Origin: Cherax quadricarinatus
Taxonomy: Eukaryota > Arthropoda > Malacostraca > Decapoda > Parastacidae
Length of the DNA stretch: 64,000 nucleotides
Assembly (NCBI RefSeq): GCF_038502225.1
Contig: NC_091382.1
Coordinates: 13,078,183 to 13,142,182 of the forward strand
Reading direction: 5' to 3'
Notes under the pieces: model-generated
Told to the model about the DNA's origin: nothing
Databases searched by the model: none
What the model saw: only the letters and a program-made list of their open reading frames with translations
Part shown: positions 33,797-42,206 of the stretch, one piece after another
Position numbering within the stretch: the first letter of the stretch is position 1
How the letters are laid out: each line of letters begins with the position of its first letter
Program-made: the position numbers and the translations under genes

Positions 33797-34228
33797 ATGC
33801 GTGTACCCTTTCAAGTGCCCTCTGAGCAGGAATTTCGGAGTTTATTCTCCCTAAAACCCTCCCAGGTGGGGGGTGGCCTGGGAGATATACAAACTTTTCA
33901 CGCGCCATACAGAGTCCGAGGTGGGGGATTTTTTTCGGCTTTAGCGGGCCTAGCTAAAAGAGCTTTACCTTTTCTTTTCAGAGTGGCTGCGCCAAGTGCA
34001 GTAGAATTTGGAACTAAAATGCTCGATGATTATCAGTCTGGAAAAACAGACATGAAAGCTGCTCTTAAATCTCACGGGATAGATGCTTTAAAAGGTGTTG
34101 CAAAGAAGGTTATTACGGGCGGCAGAGTGAGCAGGGTGACTAAGCGACGGCTAAATAATAAATGCAAGATAAATAAACGCCGACGAAGCCGAGTTGCTTA
34201 TAAAACGGATGTATTCTCTCTCGTATAA
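33797..34228 (+). CDS. Minor virion protein with GGG cleavage-like site
   Basis: 143 residues, intact. The N-terminal part ends FHAPYRVRGGGFFSALAGLA (around residues 35-54). RVRGGG followed by an amphipathic helix (FFSALAGLAKRALPFLF) resembles the site cut by adenain-type proteases and the membrane-lytic helix of adenovirus pVI-like proteins. Residues 61-105 contain the AVEFGTKMLDDYQSGKTDMKAAL block seen in Polinton proteins of this position. The C-terminus is strongly basic (RRLNNKCKINKRRRSR), suited to DNA contact. The role as a capsid-internal protein processed by the protease at 35612-36191 is inference from layout. Confidence 0.8.
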   Translation: MRVPFQVPSEQEFRSLFSLKPSQVGGGLGDIQTFHAPYRVRGGGFFSALAGLAKRALPFLFRVAAPSAVEFGTKMLDDYQSGKTDMKAALKSHGIDALKGVAKKVITGGRVSRVTKRRLNNKCKINKRRRSRVAYKTDVFSLV

Positions 34229-34245
34229 ACAGTTGCTTATTAGCC

Positions 34246-35604
34246 ATGGCGGGTGTCGGGGCTGAAAACAGTGGACTCAAAGTCCCGTTAAATGATTATT
34301 CTTCCAGCGTCATTAATCAATTCCCGCGACCGCATAGACTGAGACAAGTTGAGAGTTCCATAGCTCGCACACAGAGTTTTGATACTCTACCAGTAAACCT
34401 TCCTCTCTCTCAAAAACTAAAAGATAATTTTCTAGAATTTAGAATTCCTGGAGTTCCCGGAGCATTTCTAGATTTAGGCAAAATAGTTATAGAATTTAGA
34501 GTGACTCTAACAGAGGCTGATGGGCAAAGTCCACTAGGGGAAACAAGCAATATCGCTCTGGTCAATGGATTTTCCAACACGTTATTTAAAAGTGTCCAGT
34601 GTTTCCTGGGCGAGCAAATAACGGAATCAAATTCTAGTTTTAATTACTGGTCATTCATTAAACTCTGCAGCTCAGTAAAACGAAGCCAGTTGCCGAGTAT
34701 CGCCCGACTGGGGTATCTCTTGCCCAACTTTAAAGGAGAAGGTATAACTAAATTGTTCGATACAGCCTATTTCGCCCGCACATCGGCAAAAGAACCACAG
34801 ATACTGACAAAGAATGATAAAGAACAGGGCATAACTCTGTGTTTTCCCTTGGCTCTGGACATATCCACTCTGGACCAATATCTGCTTGACAATATCGATT
34901 TAAAAATTAGGCTGGAATTATCCCCTCAAGCGTGGACTCTGAAAACAGACGATGAAGCCAGCACATACCAGCTCCATATTAATTACGCTAAACTTTGGCT
35001 TAATAGGGTGTACCCATATACATCAGCTTATATGGCCTTGAACAAGTCTCTAGCCTTAGACGCAAAGCCGATAATATATACTTTTAATCGCACTCTAAGT
35101 AAAAATTATGTGCTAGGTCACAATCAAACGAGTCTCCTAATAGATCAGCCATGGGGTCATGTAATTCCCGCCAAAATTTTCATGGTAATTTTGCCCATGA
35201 CAGCCTATGCAGGAAAACATAAGGAGAATGGTCTATATTTTGAGCATGGGGATCTAGCCAGTTTATCTGTATGTATTAATAATAATACAGTTTATCGCAT
35301 AAGCAGTGATTTCCCCCATCATTATAGTAAATTATATTATGAGGCAATTAACTCTCTGGGCATTGAGGAAGAAAATTTAATTCTCTATGAATCATTCGCC
35401 TCCGGGCGAACCATCAATATTTTCAATTTAACCGACAGCCAAGTGGAAGACGCTCTCCCGATTGAAAAATCTGGTAACTTGAGAATTGAATTACAGTTCT
35501 CTAAGCCCGCCCCTCATAATAAGGTAGTTTTATTATTTGCTCAGACCACTGGTGTTTTATCCATCGACCAGAATAGATCTGTTCATTGTGATGTGCGAGC
35601 ATAA
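34246..35604 (+). CDS. Major capsid protein (double jelly roll)
   Basis: 452 residues, intact, start ATG at 34246 (CCATGG context). It forms the hexon-like trimers of Polinton-type capsids. Evidence is its position after the penton-like and GGG proteins, the length, and family-typical stretches: DNFLEFRIPGVPGAFLDLGK near the N-terminus, NGFSNTLFKSVQCFLG (a Polinton capsid-like V...N...LF..V.......), then LFDTAYFARTS and RLELSPQAWTL in the middle. No stop or frameshift is seen, in contrast to the integrase and protease. Structural confirmation would need modelling. Confidence 0.85.
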   Translation: MAGVGAENSGLKVPLNDYSSSVINQFPRPHRLRQVESSIARTQSFDTLPVNLPLSQKLKDNFLEFRIPGVPGAFLDLGKIVIEFRVTLTEADGQSPLGETSNIALVNGFSNTLFKSVQCFLGEQITESNSSFNYWSFIKLCSSVKRSQLPSIARLGYLLPNFKGEGITKLFDTAYFARTSAKEPQILTKNDKEQGITLCFPLALDISTLDQYLLDNIDLKIRLELSPQAWTLKTDDEASTYQLHINYAKLWLNRVYPYTSAYMALNKSLALDAKPIIYTFNRTLSKNYVLGHNQTSLLIDQPWGHVIPAKIFMVILPMTAYAGKHKENGLYFEHGDLASLSVCINNNTVYRISSDFPHHYSKLYYEAINSLGIEEENLILYESFASGRTINIFNLTDSQVEDALPIEKSGNLRIELQFSKPAPHNKVVLLFAQTTGVLSIDQNRSVHCDVRA

Positions 35605-35611
35605 ATAAAAA

Positions 35612-36191
35612 ATGAATTGCGCAGAAATAAATAATAGTTTAATTCCCGCCCTAGGAAATAAAGTCACATATATTGGCTGTTTCACTATAGACGCTCTACA
35701 GCAAATAAGATTAGATGACTATCCCTCAGACAGGCCCATAGTGCTTGTAAGTAATATTCTTCCTTCGTACAGCTCAAAAGTAATGGGTCATTTTTTTTTC
35801 TCTTCTCTTGGACAAGAAAAATAGTCTATCCTTCTTCTTTGACAGTTACGGGAAAAAACCAGAGAATTATGGCATAAATTTAAAAAAATTTTTTAAACTA
35901 AATAAAATTAAATATTTATATCGTTTATCTGGCAGAACACAAAGTGATTTTTCACTCACTTGCGGTCTATATGTTATGATGTTTATTCATAAAGCAAGCC
36001 TTGTGGGATTAGAAAGAGCTTTATATTTTTTTAAAAAAAATTTCTCGGAAAAATCGCTTTTTATCAATGACAGATTAGTGATAGCATATGCTAGAGAGAA
36101 TTTTAAAATGTTACCTCCTTGTGAAAAAACATTTTGCCTAAGTAGACAAGGTTATCTTTGTGCTTCCCTCTGTGAGGAAGGTCACCTCTGA
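35612..36191 (+). CDS. Adenain-like cysteine protease (frameshift in T9)
   Basis: The maturation protease of the virion. ATG at 35612, 8 bases after the major capsid stop. One extra base in the T9 run 35791-35799 splits the frame; about 192 residues otherwise. The catalytic triad is readable: His in MGH (just before the run), Asp in FFFDSYG, and Cys in SLTCGLYVMMF. IPALGNKVTYIGCFTIDAL near the start is also typical of this protease family (ULP1/adenain fold). It ends exactly at the inner boundary of the right TIR (36192). Confidence 0.88.
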
Positions 36192-36240
36192 CGAGAGTAT
36201 CCCCCAAATACCCCTCCTGGCTGGTAAGGCCCTCTCTGAG

Positions 36241-36252
36241 TTGTATATAAGA
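36241..36252 (+). promoter_or_regulatory. TATA box of the TIR gene (right copy)
   Basis: TTGTATATAAGAG lies about 70 bases before the ATG at 36318. The identical box serves the left copy on the minus strand at about 26626-26637. Confidence 0.6.
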
Positions 36253-36317
36253 GCCCGCTGAAGCTGTCTTCCCGCAAAAGATAGAGGCTGACCTCTCCAT
36301 AGCCTTTTACTCTCATC

Positions 36318-37258
36318 ATGGCGAAGGAAGCAGGCATTCTCGATTCTGGTAAGCGAGACATTTTATTTTGCTAAAAACTTCTCTTTGAATATTAACGAAA
36401 CAAACGAGAGCAAGAGACTTATAATAATTTTTAAAGTTGAGTCTCTTTTTTCAACAGTTTTCACAGCACCAGTCAGAATTTGTAAAGTTTTTGATTTTAT
36501 CGGCTGGTAGATTGGATACTTCTCTTTGAATATTAACGAAACAAAACGAGCGCAAGAGACTTATAATAATTTTAAAGTTGAGTCTCCTTTTTTTTCTTCA
36601 ACAGTTTTCACTGGGCCAGTCAGAATTTGTAAAGTTTTGATTTTATCGGCTGGTAGATTGGAAGGGAAGGAACACACCGGCTTCAAACTCCTAAAGCGGT
36701 GTCATTGTGATGATAGCAGGAAACGCAAACATAGGCTTCCTCAGGAAAGGGTATGTCTTTCTATGTTCCCTCCTTTGGTAGATTAGAGACGAGTCCCACT
36801 CCTTTATTTGAAAGTGATAAATATGTTCTCTTTATGACTTACAGCCTGTGGAAGATGGGATCAGTTCATCTGATATAGAGGAGCCTATGAAGAAAGAACC
36901 AGATCTCGACAACGATGAAACGCAGAGCCTTCCCTCATGTCAGTCTGATGACCTCGTTGTGGACCTCTCTACGCTCACTGCTCAATCTGATGACTCTGTT
37001 GAGGTCACTGCCGCAGCAGGTGCTGAACAAACTGGCGACCTTGAAGCGCACCCTGACGGTCAGTCGGAGAAGGAAGGGAAAACCCCCGACGTGAGAGTAA
37101 ATGCTGGAGACGCAGTAAAGCCAGCAGAAGGGGTAAAGCCGGCAGAAGGGGTAAAGACGGCAGATGATGATGATGTACCTGAAAAGGAAATCATTTTCGA
37201 GCGGGAGGTTATCAATCTTACAGAAAGTGAACAGGAGGAGCGCAGTCATTCAGTCTAA
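36318..37258 (+). CDS. TIR gene, right copy: acidic protein, three exons
   Basis: Exons 36318-36348, 36605-36750 and 36845-37258, 196 residues when joined. It is the same gene as 25624-26560 with one additional Asp in the TADDDD run. Intron 1 contains a tandem duplicate of the end of the intron plus the first part of exon 2 (acceptor near 36461, exon-like segment to about 36516) with a one-base insertion that would shift the frame. An AATAAA signal follows at about 37336. Being in both TIRs, the two copies are probably kept identical by the same process that homogenises the TIRs. Confidence 0.75.
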
Positions 37259-37335
37259 CCAGTAAAACTCGCACAGTTTCGCCCCTTTGCTCGCGCTAAA
37301 AAACTTTGCACAGCTTTTGCCCTTTTGTATGTGAA

Positions 37336-37345
37336 TTAATAAAAA
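37336..37345 (+). terminator. Poly(A) signal of TIR gene
   Basis: TTAATAAAAATA about 80 bases after the stop codon at 37258. The mirrored signal for the left copy lies at about 25540-25550. Confidence 0.5.
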
Positions 37346-37799
37346 TATTGACAAACTCTGATTTTTATTTACATATAACTATATATTACTATCTTCTCTA
37401 GTCTAAACATATATATATATATAAACAATATCGCACCACTTAAGCCTCTCCCCATCTGAGAGTGGGTAAGAGGAAAATGTATATGTCAAAGTTCCTATAA
37501 GAGCTCTATCAGCACAAAGGTCTTCCCTAGATGGCCTTTCTCACTGCTTTAAGCCTCCCCCACCTGGAAAGATCTAGCAGCTGGCAAGAATAAACACTAC
37601 CGTAGTACCCGGAAGAACCTTTTTTTTTTTTTGCTGAGGTACGGACGGGCGAGCAACACTCCCTCGGGGGACCAGCTACCCATCCATTACCGCGTTCTTT
37701 AAACCCAGCAGTGTTGTTGTGAAGTAGCAACAGTCGCGTCAGTGAGTCGCAGGCCCGGGAAAGGGGGGGGGGACTCCCTCGGAGATGGTAAGCTTGTAC

Positions 37800-38445
37800 C
37801 CAGTCACCTGAATCCTTTGTACTGCCCTCTCCCATCTATCAGAGTGATTGAGTTTGGGGAGTCAGAAGTGATCATTACCTACCTTCTTATAATTAGTAAT
37901 TACACAGAAATAAGCCTCTCTCTCTCTCTATCCCCTTGGGGGATGTTTAAACATATTAAATCTTGTACCCCTGACAGCACCTGAGCTTATGAAGACCAAC
38001 CCATTATCACATTCTTTTTCCACACTCATTATCCTGGGAATCTGCCCACCTGCACACCTGAATCCTTTTTTGTACTGCCTCTCCCATCTATCAGAGTGAT
38101 TGAGTTTGGGGTGTCAGAAGTGATCATTACCTACCTTCCTATACTTAGTAATTACACAGAAATAAATCTCTCTATCCCCTGGGGGATGATTAAACATATT
38201 AAACTTGTACCCCCTGACAGCACCTGTGCTTATGCAGACCACCCATTATCACATTCTTTTCCACACTCATTATCCCGGAATCTGCCACCTGCACACCCGA
38301 ATCCTTTGTTCTACTTTATGTACCTACTTATTAATGTATAGGAATAAGTCTCTCTATCCCCTTGGGCCATGATTAATCATATTAAACAATTACCCTGTCA
38401 TGCAAACCCCATCATTATCTCATTTTCCATGGTCATTATCCGGCA
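37800..38445. repeat. Subterminal tandem repeats in right TIR
   Basis: Inverted copy of 24436-25080, with three partly diverged units. Confidence 0.85.
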
Positions 38446-38475
38446 GTGTTCCTAGATCGACCAACTTATACTACT

Positions 38476-38481
38476 TGTGTA
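38476..38481. repeat. Polinton target-site duplication, right
   Basis: TGTGTA, identical to 24400-24405. Confidence 0.93.
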
Positions 38482-38732
38482 GGGCCCATCTTGTTTAAGT
38501 AGGGGCCCAATACTGGACGTTGTTCTCGACTTTGATTTGGCATAAGAAAAGAAATTCTTTGGGTTTCTTTAGATTTCATTTATGGCTTTTAGTTTTTCCC
38601 GCTATTCCCGACTCCTATAAGATTCCTTTAGCTTAAGTTCGATGTTTGCTATTTCTCTGACCAGTGTCTCCCTATGCATTTCAGATATATTGACCTCTTT
38701 TAGCCGCTCTGTTATTCTTTTCCGTCGCCTGG
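38482..38732 (-). pseudogene. 5' continuation of the interrupted LINE
   Basis: Reading the minus strand across the two halves after removing the Polinton and one TGTGTA copy restores a continuous frame (NFFSYAKSKSRTTSSIGPLL on this side, then TDDSKEMSELL on the other). This block is the linker between endonuclease and reverse transcriptase in such LINEs. An in-frame TAA upstream of NPKNFF (near 38570) shows the LINE was already decaying or has decayed since. The element is 5'-truncated where the 72-bp minisatellite resumes. Confidence 0.85.
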
Positions 38733-39275
38733 TACTTGTAGTTTACTCCGTAAGTGCTTGTAGGTAACACTGTTGGTACGGAATCTTGTTATTCACAGCA
38801 CTGATACTTGTAGTTTACTCTGCAAATGCTTGTAGGAAACACTACTGGTGCATGATCTTGTTGTTCACAGAATTAGTGTTGTGGTATGCTGTGCAAGTGC
38901 TTGTAAGTAACACTGGTGGTACATGATCTTGTTGTTCACAGTACTGGTGCTTGCAGTTTACTGTGCAAGTGCTTGTATGTAACACTGATGATACATGATC
39001 TTGTTGTTCAGAGTACTGCTACTTATGGCTCACTGTGCAAGTGCTTGTAGGTAATACTGCTGGTACATGATCTTGTTGTTCACAGTACTGGTGCTTGCAG
39101 TTTACTGTGCAAGTGCTTGTAGGTAACACTGTTGTTGCATGATCTTGTTCCCAGTACCGCTACATGTGGTTCACTGTGCAAGTGCTTGTAGGTATCACTG
39201 ATTGTACATGATCTTGTTCACAGCACTGATACTTGTAGTTTACTCTGCAAATGCTTGTAGGTAGCACTGATGGTG
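38733..39275. repeat. Minisatellite, ~72-bp unit (right part)
   Basis: Continuation of the array at 22340-22572 (GTGCAAGTGCTTGTAGGTAACACTG, CATGATCTTGTTGTTCACAG, TACTGGTGCTTG...). About seven units with variable inner spacing; further units near 39770-39850 and 40040-40100. Confidence 0.9.
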
Positions 39276-39742
39276 GTTGTGTACGAATGGTATATAATAC
39301 CGACAAGATGAGAGTAAGACACATGTGCAACATCTGGGTATCTTTATTGTAGACGTTTCGCCATCCAGTGGCTTTATCAATACAAATTCTAGGACATAAC
39401 TTGAAGACAGTAGAACTATGTACAGAAGATGAGGTAATCAGTCCCTCAACCTAGGAGTAGGTGCGAACAGCACCATAGTCGTGGAGATTCTGAAGCAGAA
39501 GAAAGAATCCTGGCGCTTATATAGTAACGTCAGGTGTAGCAGACGAGGGCATATTCACTGGTAGGCGGGATTCCCCAGTGGAAGTAGGTCCTTCCCAAAG
39601 AGATGGGTTAGTTGTAGTAGTAGTTGTCGAAGTCGTGAAGGTAATGTACATGTCCTCAGAATTAAGATTCCATGATGTTGCAGTGTCTGACAAGTTGTGT
39701 ACGAATGGTATATAATACCGACAAGATGAGAGTAAGACACAT
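39276..39742 (-). mobile_element. Penelope-like fragment between 49-bp direct repeats
   Basis: The 49-base blocks 39276-39324 and 39694-39742 (GTTGTGTACGAATGG...GAGTAAGACACAT) are direct repeats flanking unique sequence. The minus strand contains TTGATAAAGCC...GGCGAAACGTC followed by an AATAAAG-like stretch. This matches the ends of Penelope-like elements, which often carry direct terminal repeats with hammerhead ribozyme relics. No coding frame was seen. The family assignment is inference. Confidence 0.6.
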
Positions 39743-39849
39743 ATGAGAGTAAGACATCATATACCATCAGCACTGATGGTATATGATCTTGCTGTTCACT
39801 GTACTGGTTCTTGTGGTTCATTGTGCAAGTGCTTGTACGTAACACTACT

Positions 39850-40045
39850 AGTGTAGATGAATGGTTCAGAGAACCGACACGTTGATAAATTAGACACATG
39901 TGCAACTCTTGGGTATCTTCATCGAGGAAACGTTTCGCCACACAGTGGCTTCATCAGTCCATACGAAGGGCTGATGAAGCCAATGTGTGGCGAAACGTTT
40001 CCTCAATAAAGATATCCAAGAGTTGCTCATGTGTCTAATTTATTA
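39850..40045. mobile_element. Inverted pair with hammerhead-like core
   Basis: Two inverted copies of about 85 bases meet near 39960. On the plus strand CTGATGA (39971-39977) is followed by a GCC...GGC stem and GAAACG (39992-39997), then CTCAATAAAGATATCC. The minus-strand copy reads the same from 39957 to 39928. This is the conserved catalytic core layout of hammerhead ribozymes found in Penelope-like elements. Helices I and III were not verified. Confidence 0.6.
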
Positions 40046-40196
40046 ACACTACTGGTGCATGATCTTGTTGTTCACAGTACTGGTTCTTGTGGTACATACT
40101 TCTAGTGTTCCTAAGTTACACTGTCAGTCTTTGTTGTTCTTACAACTGTTGTATTTGATTCAAACTATTGATGGTTGTAGTTCACACTTCTTGTGA

Positions 40197-42203
40197 TTGT
40201 TGTTCCCATTACCCGTGCTTGTGATACATATTACTGGTGCTTGTGATACATATTACTGGTGCTTGTGATACATATTACTGGTGCTTGTGATACATATTAC
40301 TGGTGCTTGTGATACATATTACTGGTGCTTGTGATACACCTTACTGGTGCTTGTGATACATATTACTGGTGCTTGTGATACACCTTACTGGTGCTTGTGA
40401 TACACCTTATTGGTGCTTGTGATACATATTACTGGTGCTTATGATACATATTACTGGTGCTTGTGATACACCTTACTGGTGTTTGTGATACATATTACTG
40501 GTGCTTATGATACATATTACTGGTGCTTGTGATACACCTTACTGGTGCTTGTGATACACCTTACTGGTGCTTGTGATACATATTACTGGTGCTTGTGATA
40601 CATATTACTGGTGCTTGTGATACATATTACTGGTGCTTGTGATACACCTTACTGGTGCTTGTGATGCACCTTACTGGTACTTGTGATACATATTACTGGT
40701 GCTTATGATACATATTACTGGTGCTTGTGATACATATTACTGGTGCTTGTGATACACCTTACTGGTGCTTGTGATACACTTTACTGGTGCTTGTGATACA
40801 TATTACTGGTGCTTATGATACATATTACTGGTGCTTGTGATACACCTTACTGGTGCTTGTGATACACCTTACTGGTGCTTGTGATACATATTACTGGTGC
40901 TTGTGATACATATTACTGGTGCTTGTGATACATATTACTGGTGCTTGTGATACACCTTACTGGTGCTTGTGATACACCTTACTGGTGCTTGTGATACATA
41001 TTACTGTTGCTTATGATACATATTACTGGTGCTTGTGATACACCTTACTGGTGCTTGTGATACACCTTACTGGTGCTTGTGATACATATTACTGGTGCTT
41101 GTGATACACCTTACTGGTGCTTGTGATACATATTACTGGTGCTTATGATACATATTACTGGTGCTTATGATACATATTATTGGTGCTTGTGATACACATT
41201 AGTGGTGCTTGTGATACATATTACTGGTGCTTGTGATACATATTACTGATGCCTATGATACATATTACTGGTGCTTGTGATACATATTACTGTTGGTTAT
41301 GATACATATTACTGGTGCTTGTGATACACCTTACTGGTGCTTGTGATACACCTTACTGGTGCTTGTGATACATATTACTGGTGCTTGTGATACACCTTAC
41401 TGGTGCTTGTGATACATATTACTGGTGCTTATGATACATATTACTGGTGCTTATGATACATATTATTGGTGCTTGTGATACACATTAGTGGTGCTTGTGA
41501 TACATATTACTGGTGCTTGTGATACATATTACTGATGCCTATGATACATATTACTGGTGCTTGTGATACATATTACTGGTGCTTGTGATACATATTACTG
41601 GTGCTTGTGATGCATATTACTGGTGCTTGTGATACATATTTCTGGTGCTTGCAATACATGTTACTGGAGCTTGTGATACATATTAGTGGTGCTTTTGATG
41701 CATATTACTGGTGCTTGTGATACATATTAGTGGTGCTTGTGATACACACTGCTGATGCTTGTGATACATATTACTAGTGCTTGTGATACACATTTTTGTT
41801 GCTTGTGATACATGTTACAGGTGCTTGTGATGCATATTACTGGTGCTTGTGATACATATTACTGGTGCTTGTGATACACCTTACTGGTGTTTGTGATACA
41901 CCTTACTGGTGCTTGTGATACATATTACTGGTGCTTGTGATACATATTACTGGTGCTTGTTATGCATATTACTGGTGCTTGTGATACATATTACTGGTGC
42001 TTGTGATACATATTACTGGTGCTTGTGATACATATTACTGGTGCTTGTGATACATATTACTGGTGCTTGTGATACATATTACTGGTGCTTGTGATACATA
42101 TTACTGGTGCTTGTGATACATATTACTGGTGCTTGTGATACATATTACTGGTGCTTGTGATACATATTACTGGTGCTTGTGATACATATTACTGGTGCTT
42201 AAG
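40197..42203. repeat. 22-bp minisatellite, TGATACATATTAC type
   Basis: About 90 tandem 22-base units containing CTGGTGCTTGTG and ATACATATTA, with variants ATACACCTTA and GATGCATATT. Higher-order patterns of several units recur. No gene. Confidence 0.97.
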
Positions 42204-42206
42204 AAC

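Larger units (their letters stand above)
24406..38475 (+). mobile_element. Polinton/Maverick, 14,070 bp, without DNA polymerase B
   Basis: A large self-contained element with 6-bp target duplications, termini AGTAGTATAAG...CTTATACTACT, about 2.28-kb terminal inverted repeats and a canonical Polinton gene set: packaging ATPase, chromodomain integrase, conserved small proteins, penton-like and major capsid proteins, and adenain-like protease. The usual protein-primed polymerase B gene (normally over 3 kb) is absent; no inter-gene gap exceeds about 0.8 kb. The virus-like morphogenesis set suggests it can form, or did form, particles. Replication would have to depend on another polymerase, which is inference. 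Insertion is within a LINE ORF that lies inside a minisatellite. Confidence 0.93.
36192..38475. repeat. Polinton right terminal inverted repeat (2284 bp)
   Basis: Mirror of 24406-26686; 3 bases longer, with an extra GAT codon in exon 3 of its gene. The protease stop codon abuts its inner edge. Confidence 0.93.
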
